Position numbers and translations under genes: made by a program
IMG/VR virus record: IMGVR_UViG_3300025120_000369
Location: 1-28,947 of that record
DNA length: 28,947 nucleotides
Direction: 5' to 3' (one strand)
DNA from: a virus
Part shown: in pieces, positions 1 to 6,528 of the stretch
Layout of the letters: each line of letters opens with the position of its first letter
Position numbering within the stretch: position 1 is the stretch's first letter
Notes under the pieces: model-generated
Database searches by the model: none
What the model was told of the DNA's origin: nothing
What the model saw: only the letters and a program-made list of their open reading frames with translations

Positions 1-2
1 AA

Positions 3-155
3 GAGTGGTTACCAAATCATTTATATTATTGGTGTCAAGTTAAAATAACAAAAGAAGAACACAAGAAAGATAATTTAGCAAGAGATGAACATACTCTTGA
101 TGAAAAAGAAAATTTAATACACTATAACGAAGCTAGTATAGAATTATTAATATAG
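3..155 (+). CDS. C-terminal fragment of an unknown protein
   Basis: An open frame enters from the left edge and ends at TAG 153-155, giving about 50 residues that begin EWLPNHLYYW and end ASIELLI. It is rich in Lys, Glu and Asp after an aromatic start. I do not recognise the family. The next gene begins about 50 bases downstream behind a TATAAATA motif, so this looks like the last gene of an upstream unit. The other two forward frames close quickly (stops near 42-48), which supports this frame. Confidence 0.55.
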   Translation, partial: EWLPNHLYYWCQVKITKEEHKKDNLARDEHTLDEKENLIHYNEASIELLI

Positions 156-173
156 GAGTAAAATTGAATAATT

Positions 174-181
174 TATAAATA
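174..181 (+). promoter_or_regulatory. T4-type late promoter candidate (TATAAATA)
   Basis: The octamer TATAAATA is an exact match to the T4 late promoter consensus. It sits in the short gap between the partial first gene and the cupin gene, 23 bases before the ATG at 205. A start about 6 bases downstream would leave room for the AGAGGA ribosome site at 195-200. The DNA is AT-rich, so chance occurrence is possible. Confidence 0.45.
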
Positions 182-204
182 AGATTTAAAAACAGAGGAT
201 TATT

Positions 205-588
205 ATGATTTATAATGAAGATGACAGAGCACAAAGACTATTAGATGTCTTTGATATTTTACCAGGACAAGTAAATGTTTCGTATGTAAATAATACGAGT
301 CATATTGTAGCATGGCATAAACATAATCTACAAACAGATTATTGGGTTTGTATAAAAGGTTCGTTTAAGGTAGGATTAGCTACAGTAGAAAATGGTTGTG
401 AGTTTGAATATCTATCAGATAAAAATCCAAGAGTGTTAGAAATAACACCAGGAATTTATCACGGATATAAAGCATTAGAACCAGGTTCTATATTATTATA
501 TTATGTAACAAGAAAGTATGATATAGAAGATGAGATAAGAAGACCGATAGGACACTTCGGAGAACAATGGGATACAGAAAACAAATGA
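205..588 (+). CDS. RmlC-like cupin, sugar 3,5-epimerase / ketoisomerase-like
   Basis: This 127-residue single-domain cupin resembles the dTDP-4-dehydrorhamnose 3,5-epimerase and sugar ketoisomerase superfamily. Visible motifs are AWHKHNLQTDYW (residues 36-47, with H38, H40 and D45), the G-S-F-K-V strand after it, TPGIYHGY (81-88, with H86) and a C-terminal YDIEDEIRRP segment like the Y-x-P-x-x-E ending of RmlC proteins. Full RmlC enzymes are about 180 residues, so this is a trimmed version. The role would be making or remodelling a deoxysugar nucleotide for host or phage surface glycans, but substrate and activity are inferred. The ATG follows AGAGGA. The stop TGA overlaps the next start (ATGA). 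Confidence 0.65.
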   Translation: MIYNEDDRAQRLLDVFDILPGQVNVSYVNNTSHIVAWHKHNLQTDYWVCIKGSFKVGLATVENGCEFEYLSDKNPRVLEITPGIYHGYKALEPGSILLYYVTRKYDIEDEIRRPIGHFGEQWDTENK

Positions 589-800
589 GTTTGAGTTGGG
601 TAAATGTAGATTGGTTTAAAAGAAAGATTCTTCACGAATATCAAAGTGGTGGTGATGAAGCTACAAAGAAGTATCTTAAAGTTATAGCACAAGCTATTAG
701 TGATACTGATTATGTAGAACTATTAGAATATGCTAATAGTCTAACACCAGAAGATACAAATCCTGATAAATCAGAAGAGGATAGATTATGGCGAATATAA
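585..800 (+). CDS. Small unknown protein between the cupin and RimK-like genes
   Basis: A 71-residue acidic protein. I chose ATG 585 because it forms an ATGA overlap with the cupin stop; an in-frame ATG at 567 would overlap by 22 bases. The N-terminus (SLSWVNVDWFKRKIL) could be an amphipathic helix. The C-terminal third is rich in Thr, Ser, Asp and Glu (around LTPEDTNPDKSEED). I recognise no family. It overlaps the RimK-like gene by 13 bases, so the two are probably co-translated, and it could be a partner or substrate of that ligase. That link is only a guess from position. Confidence 0.6.
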   Translation: MSLSWVNVDWFKRKILHEYQSGGDEATKKYLKVIAQAISDTDYVELLEYANSLTPEDTNPDKSEEDRLWRI

Positions 801-1687
801 GTGGTTGGATAATACATAAAAAACCATTAAAAGAAAATTACGAAGTCCAAAGACTTGTTGAGGAATTTGAAAAACAAGGTGTAGATATTCGCGTTGTAAA
901 TCCAAAAGATGTAGATATCTTTGTAGATAGAGATGATAGAAAATCTATTATCGTTAGTGGTGAACCAAGAAAATTACCTGATTTTGTTATACCAAGAACG
1001 GGTAGTGGAACAACATACTTTATTAAAGCTATTATAAGACACTTAGAAAGATTAGGTGTAGTTATGATTAATGGTAGTGAATCCATTGATGCAGTTAAAG
1101 ACAAATTATATTCACAACAGATATTAGGAGAATCAAATTTACCAGTTCCAAAGACTATGTTGGTAAAACATCCAATTAATATTGATTTAGTAGAAAAGAA
1201 TTTAAGTTATCCTATGGTAGTAAAAACATTAAGTGGTTCATATGGAGCGGGGGTATTCTTAGTTGAGGATAGAAAACAATTCAGACAACTTATGAAGATG
1301 GCAGAGATAACGAAACCAAGTTATAATATTATATTACAAGAATTTATACAAGACTCTTATGGTAAAGATTTGAGAGTGCTTGTTGTCAATGGTAAAGTTG
1401 TTGGTTGTATGATGAGACAATCCATTGATGGAGATTTTAGAGCGAACATCACAAGAGGTGGTGAAGCAATACCTTATCAAATAGATGAAGATATTGAATG
1501 GATTTCTGGTGAGTGTGCGAGACTACTTCACTTGGATATTGCAGGTGTTGACTTGTTATTCAACAATGGAAGTTATACAATTTGTGAGGTTAATTCTGCA
1601 CCAGGGTTTGAAGGTATGGAAAAGTATACAAAGATAAATGTATCTGAAGAGATGGTAAATTATGTGGTTAAAAAAATTGGTGGTTGA
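788..1687 (+). CDS. rimK: RimK-family ATP-grasp amino-acid ligase
   Basis: This 299-residue protein has full ATP-grasp architecture in the RimK group, which ligates glutamate to protein C-termini such as ribosomal protein S6 or makes related peptides. The pre-ATP-grasp domain spans about 1-100. The glycine-rich ATP loop is SGSYGAGV (149-156) and the hinge is QEF (184-186). The RimK signature GDFRANITRGG is at 215-225. The metal-binding pair is D254-E267 in AGVDLL and CEVNSAPGFEG (266-276). Length matches cellular RimK (about 300). The start follows AAGAGGATAG. It overlaps the preceding 71-residue gene. The acceptor is unknown; S6, another host protein or a phage peptide are all possible. Confidence 0.88.
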   Translation: MANISGWIIHKKPLKENYEVQRLVEEFEKQGVDIRVVNPKDVDIFVDRDDRKSIIVSGEPRKLPDFVIPRTGSGTTYFIKAIIRHLERLGVVMINGSESIDAVKDKLYSQQILGESNLPVPKTMLVKHPINIDLVEKNLSYPMVVKTLSGSYGAGVFLVEDRKQFRQLMKMAEITKPSYNIILQEFIQDSYGKDLRVLVVNGKVVGCMMRQSIDGDFRANITRGGEAIPYQIDEDIEWISGECARLLHLDIAGVDLLFNNGSYTICEVNSAPGFEGMEKYTKINVSEEMVNYVVKKIGG

Positions 1688-1745
1688 CGGGTATATTATT
1701 TCCCTTTTCTTAACTACCAAAGGTAAATATCGGGGAAAAAAATAA

Positions 1746-2096
1746 ATGAACAAGCTATTTTTAGCAATTATAATATTATTAGTAGGAAACCTACTAGCGT
1801 GGTTTCAATTGAACGCACAATTCAAATGGACAGAGAGTTCTTTTTGGAATAATGCTTATGCAATGTCAATCTTTGGACTACCAGTCGGGTATGGTTTCTT
1901 TATAGCAACAAAACTATGTTACGAACATTTCGGTTTTACCTGGAATATGAGAATGATAGGATTTGGTGTTGGAACATTAGTGTTCGGTATAATGTCTTGG
2001 TTAATGTTAGACGAGATACCTACTTTAAAAACTATTATATGTATTTTATTAGCAGTAGCAATTATATTAATTCAAGTAACAAACTTAGTGGAGTAA
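1746..2096 (+). CDS. Four-helix inner-membrane protein, DMT-like
   Basis: A 116-residue hydrophobic protein with four predicted membrane helices, roughly residues 3-22, 36-56, 67-88 and 94-113. Size, topology and the last-helix pattern (LDEIPTLKTIICILLAVAII) recall small drug/metabolite-transporter-like or DUF486-type proteins. No specific substrate motif is visible, so transport is only a possibility. Start context is GGGGAAAAAAATAAATG. It lies 58 bases after the RimK-like gene and 4 bases before the next gene, in a run of small accessory genes. An overlapping +1-frame open frame at 1916-2119 is treated as a shadow. Confidence 0.7.
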   Translation: MNKLFLAIIILLVGNLLAWFQLNAQFKWTESSFWNNAYAMSIFGLPVGYGFFIATKLCYEHFGFTWNMRMIGFGVGTLVFGIMSWLMLDEIPTLKTIICILLAVAIILIQVTNLVE

Positions 2097-2100
2097 GAAT

Positions 2101-2325
2101 ATGGCAGAACAAGAAATAGCATTTAGACAAGCACCTGGAGATAGGTGGAAGATAACAAATTCAGATGTAATCTATGGTTCTTTAACAGATGCACTAAATT
2201 CAATATACATAAAACATAAGGTATCAGATTTTCGTATTGATGCAAAAAAAGGTATTATATTTATTGATGATGGTGTAGAAGTAGAAGAAGTTATAGAAAC
2301 ATATAGTTTATATGGGGAGAGATAA
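2101..2325 (+). CDS. Small unknown protein
   Basis: A 74-residue soluble protein beginning MAEQEIAFRQAPGDRW. It has a predicted alpha/beta pattern, with a strand pair near KKGIIFIDDGVEVEEVIETY, but no motif I recognise. The ribosome site GGAG lies 9 bases before the ATG. Its stop shares a base with the next start (TAATG at 2323-2327), so it is probably translationally coupled to the nucleotidase gene. Confidence 0.65.
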   Translation: MAEQEIAFRQAPGDRWKITNSDVIYGSLTDALNSIYIKHKVSDFRIDAKKGIIFIDDGVEVEEVIETYSLYGER

Positions 2326-2888
2326 TGAGAATAGGAATAGATGTAGACGGAGTATTGAGAGATTTTGTAACAGCTTTTAGAGGAGTTGTTGGACAAGAAT
2401 ATCCAAACGCTCAAATACCAGAAATGATTTCAACTTGGAAATTTGAAAATGATATTACAGGATTATCTGACACAGAAGTGAGAGAAATATATCGAAATAA
2501 ATTTTCTAAACAATGTTTTCAAGAAGCACTTCCATTTAGTGAAGCAGTTCCAACCTTTTGGATGCTTGAAAAATGGGCAGAACGAGAAGGACACGAATTA
2601 ATAATCGTAACTTCTCAAATACAACAAAACAGACATTACACTTTGTCTTGGTTAGGTAAATATACTATGAATCCAAACCAAGTTATTTTCGCAAGAGGAA
2701 AACATAAGTGGATAGAAGATATAGATTATCTGATTGATGATTCACCAGTCAATCATAAATATTGGGTGGAAAATAGAGAAGATAAAGATAACTTTATTGT
2801 ATTTAACAGAAGTTATAATCAAGATGTTGAATCTAAATATAGAATAGATTCCTTATCAGAGATTAAAGAAATAATAGAAAGAGGTTAG
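2325..2888 (+). CDS. HAD-superfamily 5'(3')-deoxyribonucleotidase-like phosphatase
   Basis: This 187-residue protein carries the HAD phosphatase motifs in order. Motif I is GIDVDGVLRDF (residues 4-14), with nucleophile D6 and acid/base D8. Motif II is IVTSQ (94-98), with T96. A lysine for motif III lies in RGKHKW (124-129), and motif IV is LIDDSP (136-141). The FENDITGL cap insert and overall size fit NT5C-type nucleotidases, which dephosphorylate (d)NMPs. In phage infection this would adjust nucleotide pools or salvage. Substrate is inferred. It is coupled to the upstream gene by TAATG and is followed one base later by a small membrane protein gene. Confidence 0.78.
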   Translation: MRIGIDVDGVLRDFVTAFRGVVGQEYPNAQIPEMISTWKFENDITGLSDTEVREIYRNKFSKQCFQEALPFSEAVPTFWMLEKWAEREGHELIIVTSQIQQNRHYTLSWLGKYTMNPNQVIFARGKHKWIEDIDYLIDDSPVNHKYWVENREDKDNFIVFNRSYNQDVESKYRIDSLSEIKEIIERG

Positions 2889-2889
2889 T

Positions 2890-3114
2890 ATGATAAAATA
2901 TAAACATACAACAGATGATTTAAAATTAATAGGTATAGGATTTATTCCAGCGTCAATAGCACTATATATAATATACTATTTAGCATATTTTCTTTGGTGG
3001 ATACCATTTTTAGTGGTATTTCCAGCGTTAGCATACTTTTTTGGTATGCTTTTAGAGGAAAAAGTTATGATAATTTATTATTTTATCAAAAAGCTCTTGA
3101 CAAATAGGAAATAA
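2890..3114 (+). CDS. Small two-helix membrane protein
   Basis: A 74-residue protein with a polar N-terminus, two hydrophobic segments (about 12-32 and 36-55, aromatic-rich YYLAYFLWWIPFLVVF) and a basic tail ending LLTNRK. It starts one base after the nucleotidase stop. Function is unknown; it could sit in the host inner membrane. The last codons contain the -35 element of the uvsE promoter (TTGACA at 3097-3102), so the gene end doubles as regulatory DNA. Confidence 0.65.
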   Translation: MIKYKHTTDDLKLIGIGFIPASIALYIIYYLAYFLWWIPFLVVFPALAYFFGMLLEEKVMIIYYFIKKLLTNRK

Positions 3115-3125
3115 AAGGTTATATT
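3097..3125 (+). promoter_or_regulatory. Sigma70-like promoter driving uvsE
   Basis: TTGACA (3097-3102), a 17-base spacer and TATATT (3120-3125) form a near-ideal host sigma70 promoter. The expected start, about 7 bases after the -10 box, falls on or next to the uvsE ATG at 3132, so the message may be leaderless. The promoter overlaps the end of the preceding membrane protein gene. A closely similar element occurs at 6486-6514. Confidence 0.75.
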
Positions 3126-3131
3126 ATAAGT

Positions 3132-4064
3132 ATGAATTTAGGTTACGCATGTATTAATATGAATTTGTCCAATCCAAAACAATTTGGTTCGGATAATGAC
3201 AAAGTTACAACAAATCGCTCAATGATTAGACGAACTTTTGACGAAAAAGGTCTAGGATATGTATCTGAACTAGCATTACAAAATGTTATTGACTTAAATG
3301 AGATTATTGAGTGGAATGAACAGAACAATATCAAGTTCTTTCGTATGAGCTCAGAGATATTCCCTTGGGCTTCCGAATACAAATGGAAAGATTTACCAGA
3401 TATGGAGTTAATAAAGGTATGGCTAAACAATGCAGGACTTCTAGTAGAACAATATGGACACAGGTTGACTTCGCACCCGGGGCCTTTCAATGTTTTAGTT
3501 TCGCCAAACCCAAATGTAGTTGATAATACTATCACAGATTTGTCTATTCACGGAGATATCTTTGATTTTATTGGTTTGAGTAGAACGCCATACAACAAAA
3601 TCAATATTCATTGTAACGGGGTGTATGGAGATAAGGAATCAGCGTTAGATAGGTTTTGTAAAAACTTCGAACGACTACCAGAAAATGTTCAGACTAGACT
3701 CGTAGTAGAAAATGACGACAAAGCGTCTATGTATTCAGTAAAAGATTTATATGAGGGTATTCACAAGAGGATTGGTATTCCAATTACATTTGATTATCAT
3801 CATTACAAGTTTAATACAGGTGGACAAACAGAACAAGAAGCATTAAAACTAGCTATGTCTACTTGGCCAGATGGTATTGTTCCAGCAGTTCATTATTCAG
3901 AATCAAAAGCAGAACATCAGTTGGATGAGTCGATTAGACCACAAGCACATTCTGACATAATAAATGACTTACCTAATACTTATGGACAAGAGGTTGATAT
4001 TATGGTGGAATCAAAATCTAAAGAGTTATCAATATTACCATTTATAGAGAAAAGTTATGAGTAA
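3132..4064 (+). CDS. uvsE: UV-damage endonuclease (UvsE/UVDE)
   Basis: A TIM-barrel repair nuclease that nicks DNA 5' of cyclobutane dimers, 6-4 products and some other lesions. At 310 residues it has the usual length of bacterial UvsE. The N-terminus MNLGYACINMNL matches the family's R-L-G-Y start, which supports ATG 3132 over the internal ATG at 3159. Family signatures are FFRMSS (69-74), SHPGPFNVLVSP (114-125, H115), IHCNGVYGDKE (159-169), LVVENDDK (190-197, E193), FDYHH (220-224), PAVHYSES (251-258), PQAHSD (270-275) and MVESK (291-295). These include the expected metal ligands. It has its own sigma70-like promoter and no evident Shine-Dalgarno site. Phage carriage suits sunlit habitats. 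Confidence 0.92.
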   Translation: MNLGYACINMNLSNPKQFGSDNDKVTTNRSMIRRTFDEKGLGYVSELALQNVIDLNEIIEWNEQNNIKFFRMSSEIFPWASEYKWKDLPDMELIKVWLNNAGLLVEQYGHRLTSHPGPFNVLVSPNPNVVDNTITDLSIHGDIFDFIGLSRTPYNKINIHCNGVYGDKESALDRFCKNFERLPENVQTRLVVENDDKASMYSVKDLYEGIHKRIGIPITFDYHHYKFNTGGQTEQEALKLAMSTWPDGIVPAVHYSESKAEHQLDESIRPQAHSDIINDLPNTYGQEVDIMVESKSKELSILPFIEKSYE

Positions 4065-4281
4065 AAAAACAAAAGTATGGAGTATAGGTGATGGTATGTG
4101 GAAACTTCACATAGCTGACGAGAGTTTGTATATGAAAATTAGAGATACATTAAAACTCAGAAGAGAAAGAAACTGGTCACCGGCTGTTTATATGAAAGAG
4201 GGTGTAATTTACGCTTGGGATTTACATTTAGACAAAAAACAACTAGATACTGCTAAAGAAATTATTAAAAAACACAAATAA
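4057..4281 (+). CDS. Small basic unknown protein
   Basis: A 74-residue Lys/Arg-rich protein beginning MSKKTKVWSIGDGMWK. It overlaps the end of uvsE by 8 bases, so translation is probably coupled. An aromatic-rich strand region (VIYAWDLHL) is followed by a C-terminal helix (KKQLDTAKEIIKKH). I recognise no family. The short compact alpha/beta make-up is typical of small accessory proteins in T4-like phages. Confidence 0.62.
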   Translation: MSKKTKVWSIGDGMWKLHIADESLYMKIRDTLKLRRERNWSPAVYMKEGVIYAWDLHLDKKQLDTAKEIIKKHK

Positions 4282-4289
4282 AGGTTATT

Positions 4290-4883
4290 ATGGCAATAAA
4301 AGAAATTGTTAAATATCCAAACGATATATTAACAACACCAACAAAAGAAATAGACTTAGAAACTGCACAAAAAACAGCAGTTGATTTATTTCAGACTCTT
4401 AGTGATAAGGGTGGATTGGGATTATCAGCAAATCAAATCGGTGAAGATAAATCAGTTTGTGTTGTAAATGTTACTAATCCATTTTTCTTACAAAATCCTA
4501 AAATAGTTAAAAAAGAAAAAGAGATAATTTATAAAGAGGGTTGTTTATCTATACCAGATAAGATGATAACAACAAAAAGATATGAAAAACTTTGGGTTGA
4601 AGCAGACAATGTTGATGACACTATGTTCTTTGGTCCAGAAAAATCTAATCAAGTGAATAATGATTTACTTGTATTAGAGTCGGTTTGTGTTCAACACGAA
4701 ATAGACCACTTAAATGGACTTACTATATATGATAGAGAACATAAGTTGGAACAATACATACGAACTGAAAAAAAATATGGTAGAAACGAAAAGGTTACCA
4801 TTTCAAAAGGAAAAAAAACCTTAACACTAAAATATAAAAAAAGTATTCCTTATTTAGATAAGGGTTGGGAAATCAATGGATAA
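4290..4883 (+). CDS. def: Peptide deformylase with C-terminal extension
   Basis: A metalloenzyme that removes the N-formyl group from new proteins. The three family motifs are present: GLGLSANQIG (42-51, usually GxGLAAxQ), EGCLS (83-87, metal ligand C85) and QHEIDH (135-140, ligands H136 and H140, catalytic E137). The enzyme is 197 residues. Beyond the catalytic core, about 155-197 form a basic extension with YGRNEKV, KYKK and KGWEI segments, vaguely like a SEC-C tail but without its cysteines. There is also an acidic insert around 105-130. Phage deformylases are known in marine phages. The ATG follows AAAGG by 5 bases. Confidence 0.9.
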   Translation: MAIKEIVKYPNDILTTPTKEIDLETAQKTAVDLFQTLSDKGGLGLSANQIGEDKSVCVVNVTNPFFLQNPKIVKKEKEIIYKEGCLSIPDKMITTKRYEKLWVEADNVDDTMFFGPEKSNQVNNDLLVLESVCVQHEIDHLNGLTIYDREHKLEQYIRTEKKYGRNEKVTISKGKKTLTLKYKKSIPYLDKGWEING

Positions 4884-5028
4884 ACACAGAGTTTTAGAAT
4901 TATTAATTGATGCTATTGAACGAGAAGATTGGTCAATGGTTGAAGATGCAATTAAATTAATCAAAGGTGAAGACGAATATGTAGAAATGTTAGACTTTGA
5001 TAATGAAGATGCAAGAGATATATATTAA
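4876..5028 (+). CDS. Small acidic unknown protein
   Basis: A 50-residue open frame, ATG 4876 to TAA 5026-5028, overlapping the end of the deformylase gene by 8 bases. The product starts MDKHRVLELLIDAIEREDW and ends NEDARDIY; it is acidic and looks mostly helical. Support comes from the overlap arrangement, which repeats elsewhere in this genome, and from the absence of any other gene in this gap. No family recognised. Confidence 0.55.
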   Translation: MDKHRVLELLIDAIEREDWSMVEDAIKLIKGEDEYVEMLDFDNEDARDIY

Positions 5029-5060
5029 TATTTACAATAGTATAACAACAGGAGAATATT

Positions 5061-5582
5061 ATGTTTAAGAAATTTATTGTAACACTTATATTATTATTTG
5101 TATTTAATGGTTATGTGTATGTGAATATCTTTGAATCACAAAAAGAAAATCACAACCAAAATTTAAAGTTATATAAAGATAGACTTACAGAATTAGAATC
5201 AGTTATAGATGAGTTTAAATTAGAAGGGTTAGATGTTACTGTAACTATGTATCACCCGACACGAGGTCAAACAGATTCAACACCAAATATTTTAGCTGAT
5301 GGAACTAAAATTAGAATACACAAAGCATCAGAATATAAATATGTTGCTGTCAGTAGAAATTTATTGAAGAAAAATGGTGGTTGGTTAGATTATGGAGATT
5401 TTATATTTTTACGCGGAACAAGTGGAAAAGACGGGGTATATCAAGTAAGGGATACAATGAATAGAAGATTTGTAAATCGTATAGACATATTAGAAAGTCC
5501 AGGAACTAAACCATACAAGTTTGATAGTGCTAAAATTGTCAAGACAACTATGGAAAGTGATTTTGTATTTGTAAGTGATTAA
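5061..5582 (+). CDS. Membrane-anchored 3D-domain (double-psi barrel) protein, possible lysis or cell-wall factor
   Basis: A 173-residue protein with an N-terminal signal anchor (about 5-23), a short coiled-coil-like linker (30-52) and a C-terminal domain resembling the 3D family of double-psi beta-barrels related to MltA/RlpA lytic transglycosylases. Signatures are VTMYHPTRGQTDSTP (61-75), ILADGT (77-82), VAVSRNLL (95-102), LDYGDFIFLRG (109-119) and VRDTMNRRF with RIDIL (129-144), giving the family aspartates D131 and D142. The likely place of action is the periplasmic side of the inner membrane on peptidoglycan, perhaps in lysis. Activity is inferred. A good AGGAG precedes the ATG. Confidence 0.68.
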   Translation: MFKKFIVTLILLFVFNGYVYVNIFESQKENHNQNLKLYKDRLTELESVIDEFKLEGLDVTVTMYHPTRGQTDSTPNILADGTKIRIHKASEYKYVAVSRNLLKKNGGWLDYGDFIFLRGTSGKDGVYQVRDTMNRRFVNRIDILESPGTKPYKFDSAKIVKTTMESDFVFVSD

Positions 5583-5590
5583 AATAATTT

Positions 5591-5612
5591 GTATTTTGGG
5601 AGAATAAAATAC
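5591..5612 (+). other. Small hairpin after the 3D-domain gene
   Basis: A perfect 7-bp inverted repeat, GTATTTT (5591-5597) and AAAATAC (5606-5612), encloses the 8-base loop GGGAGAAT, 9 bases after the stop. It lacks a following U-tract, so it is not a clear terminator. The stem is AT-only apart from one G-C pair. Confidence 0.35.
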
Positions 5613-5619
5613 TATTTAT
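5613..5619 (+). promoter_or_regulatory. TATTTAT motif, candidate late promoter
   Basis: TATTTAT (extended CTATTTATTAC) lies in the 92-base gap between 5582 and 5675, directly after a hairpin. It matches motifs in the gaps at 10172, 21566, 24535 and 27639. It is about 55 bases before the next ATG. The evidence is only the shared sequence and position. Confidence 0.3.
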
Positions 5620-5674
5620 TACTAGTAGAATAATTAAAAATTAAATAAATGAACAATTAGGAAAATAAGTTATA

Positions 5675-6496
5675 ATGCCAAACTTTTTAAAAGACTCGCC
5701 TTTGAGTCGAAATCTAACAGAAAAAGAGATAGACAATCTCTTGTTAGCACTTCAACACATACAAATGACTATTGAAGGTTACACTTCAACAGATAGAGAT
5801 ATTATTGAACGATATAATTCTAAATATTATAAAAATAATATACCAACAAAAACTAATATGAACTCAACAAAAATAGATATACTAAGAGCAGAAATAGGTG
5901 CAAAACTTGGTAATTTTGGTAAGAAAAGACAAGGATTTCCAACGGGACTTGTTAGTAAAAAGGTAGAATTGGTAGAAAATTTATCTAAACAATGTTTTGA
6001 TATAGTAAAAAAACCAAAATCTGACTTATCAAGAGCAGAAGTTGAACATATTTTTCCAATAAAATTCCAAGTATTAATGATAATACAAGATTATTTAGAC
6101 GGAAGATGGAAATTTGAAGTTCTTGAAGGTGGAAAACTTGGTGATTTTGAGAATGGACAAAGATATGTTGAAATTAACTATCCAATCTTTCATCTAACAA
6201 CGATTACTACAAGAGAAGAAAATATGAATTTAGTTCCAGAAATTAATAGAATAATTGAACATTGGAAAGCTTCTGATAAAGTAACTCCTGTTGGTCAACA
6301 CGATATGGAAAGTGTTAGAAAAGCAATTGAAAATGCAGAACATTATAAAAGAAATAACATTGTTTTTTATAAAGATGTCACCCTAGTTGGAATTCACCAA
6401 CATCATTTTCAATTAGTAAGTTCATCTTATAAAGAATTAATGGGTAAACGCATAATAAAAAAATCAAACCCGTTGAAGAAATTCCTTGACAAATGA
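5675..6496 (+). CDS. Unknown protein, possibly HNH-nuclease-like
   Basis: A 273-residue soluble protein. The N-terminal half is helical and basic (about 10-110). The central part has AEVEHIFPIK (121-130, E124-H125) and then, some 50 residues later, LTTITTREENMNLVP (174-188). An E-H-x-x-P motif followed by a strand and a T-x-E-E-N-x-x-L segment recalls divergent HNH/His-Me finger nucleases seen in phages, but the second metal ligand is not obvious, so this is a weak call. The ATG lies downstream of TTAGGAAAAT. The last codons contain the -35 box of the next gene's promoter. Confidence 0.4.
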   Translation: MPNFLKDSPLSRNLTEKEIDNLLLALQHIQMTIEGYTSTDRDIIERYNSKYYKNNIPTKTNMNSTKIDILRAEIGAKLGNFGKKRQGFPTGLVSKKVELVENLSKQCFDIVKKPKSDLSRAEVEHIFPIKFQVLMIIQDYLDGRWKFEVLEGGKLGDFENGQRYVEINYPIFHLTTITTREENMNLVPEINRIIEHWKASDKVTPVGQHDMESVRKAIENAEHYKRNNIVFYKDVTLVGIHQHHFQLVSSSYKELMGKRIIKKSNPLKKFLDK

Positions 6497-6514
6497 GAAT
6501 AAATGTTGTATATT
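6486..6514 (+). promoter_or_regulatory. Sigma70-like promoter driving the glycosyltransferase gene
   Basis: TTGACA (6486-6491), a 17-base spacer and TATATT (6509-6514). It begins inside the last codons of the preceding gene. The expected start near 6521 leaves a very short leader before ATG 6529, with AGAGGT at 6515-6520 as a possible ribosome site. It closely resembles the uvsE promoter at 3097-3125: both share TTGACAAAT, a central GA-AATAAA stretch and TATATTA. Confidence 0.75.
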
Positions 6515-6528
6515 AGAGGTATAAATTA

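Noticed and set aside
1684-1745. TTGACG and a TACC-AAA-GGTA palindrome after the RimK-like gene
   Set aside because: No -10 box at the right spacing, and the palindrome has only a 4-bp stem without a T-run, so neither a promoter nor a terminator is supported.
1916-2119. Overlapping forward frame inside the four-helix membrane gene
   Set aside because: The membrane protein frame has a coherent topology and ribosome site; the overlapping frame has neither.
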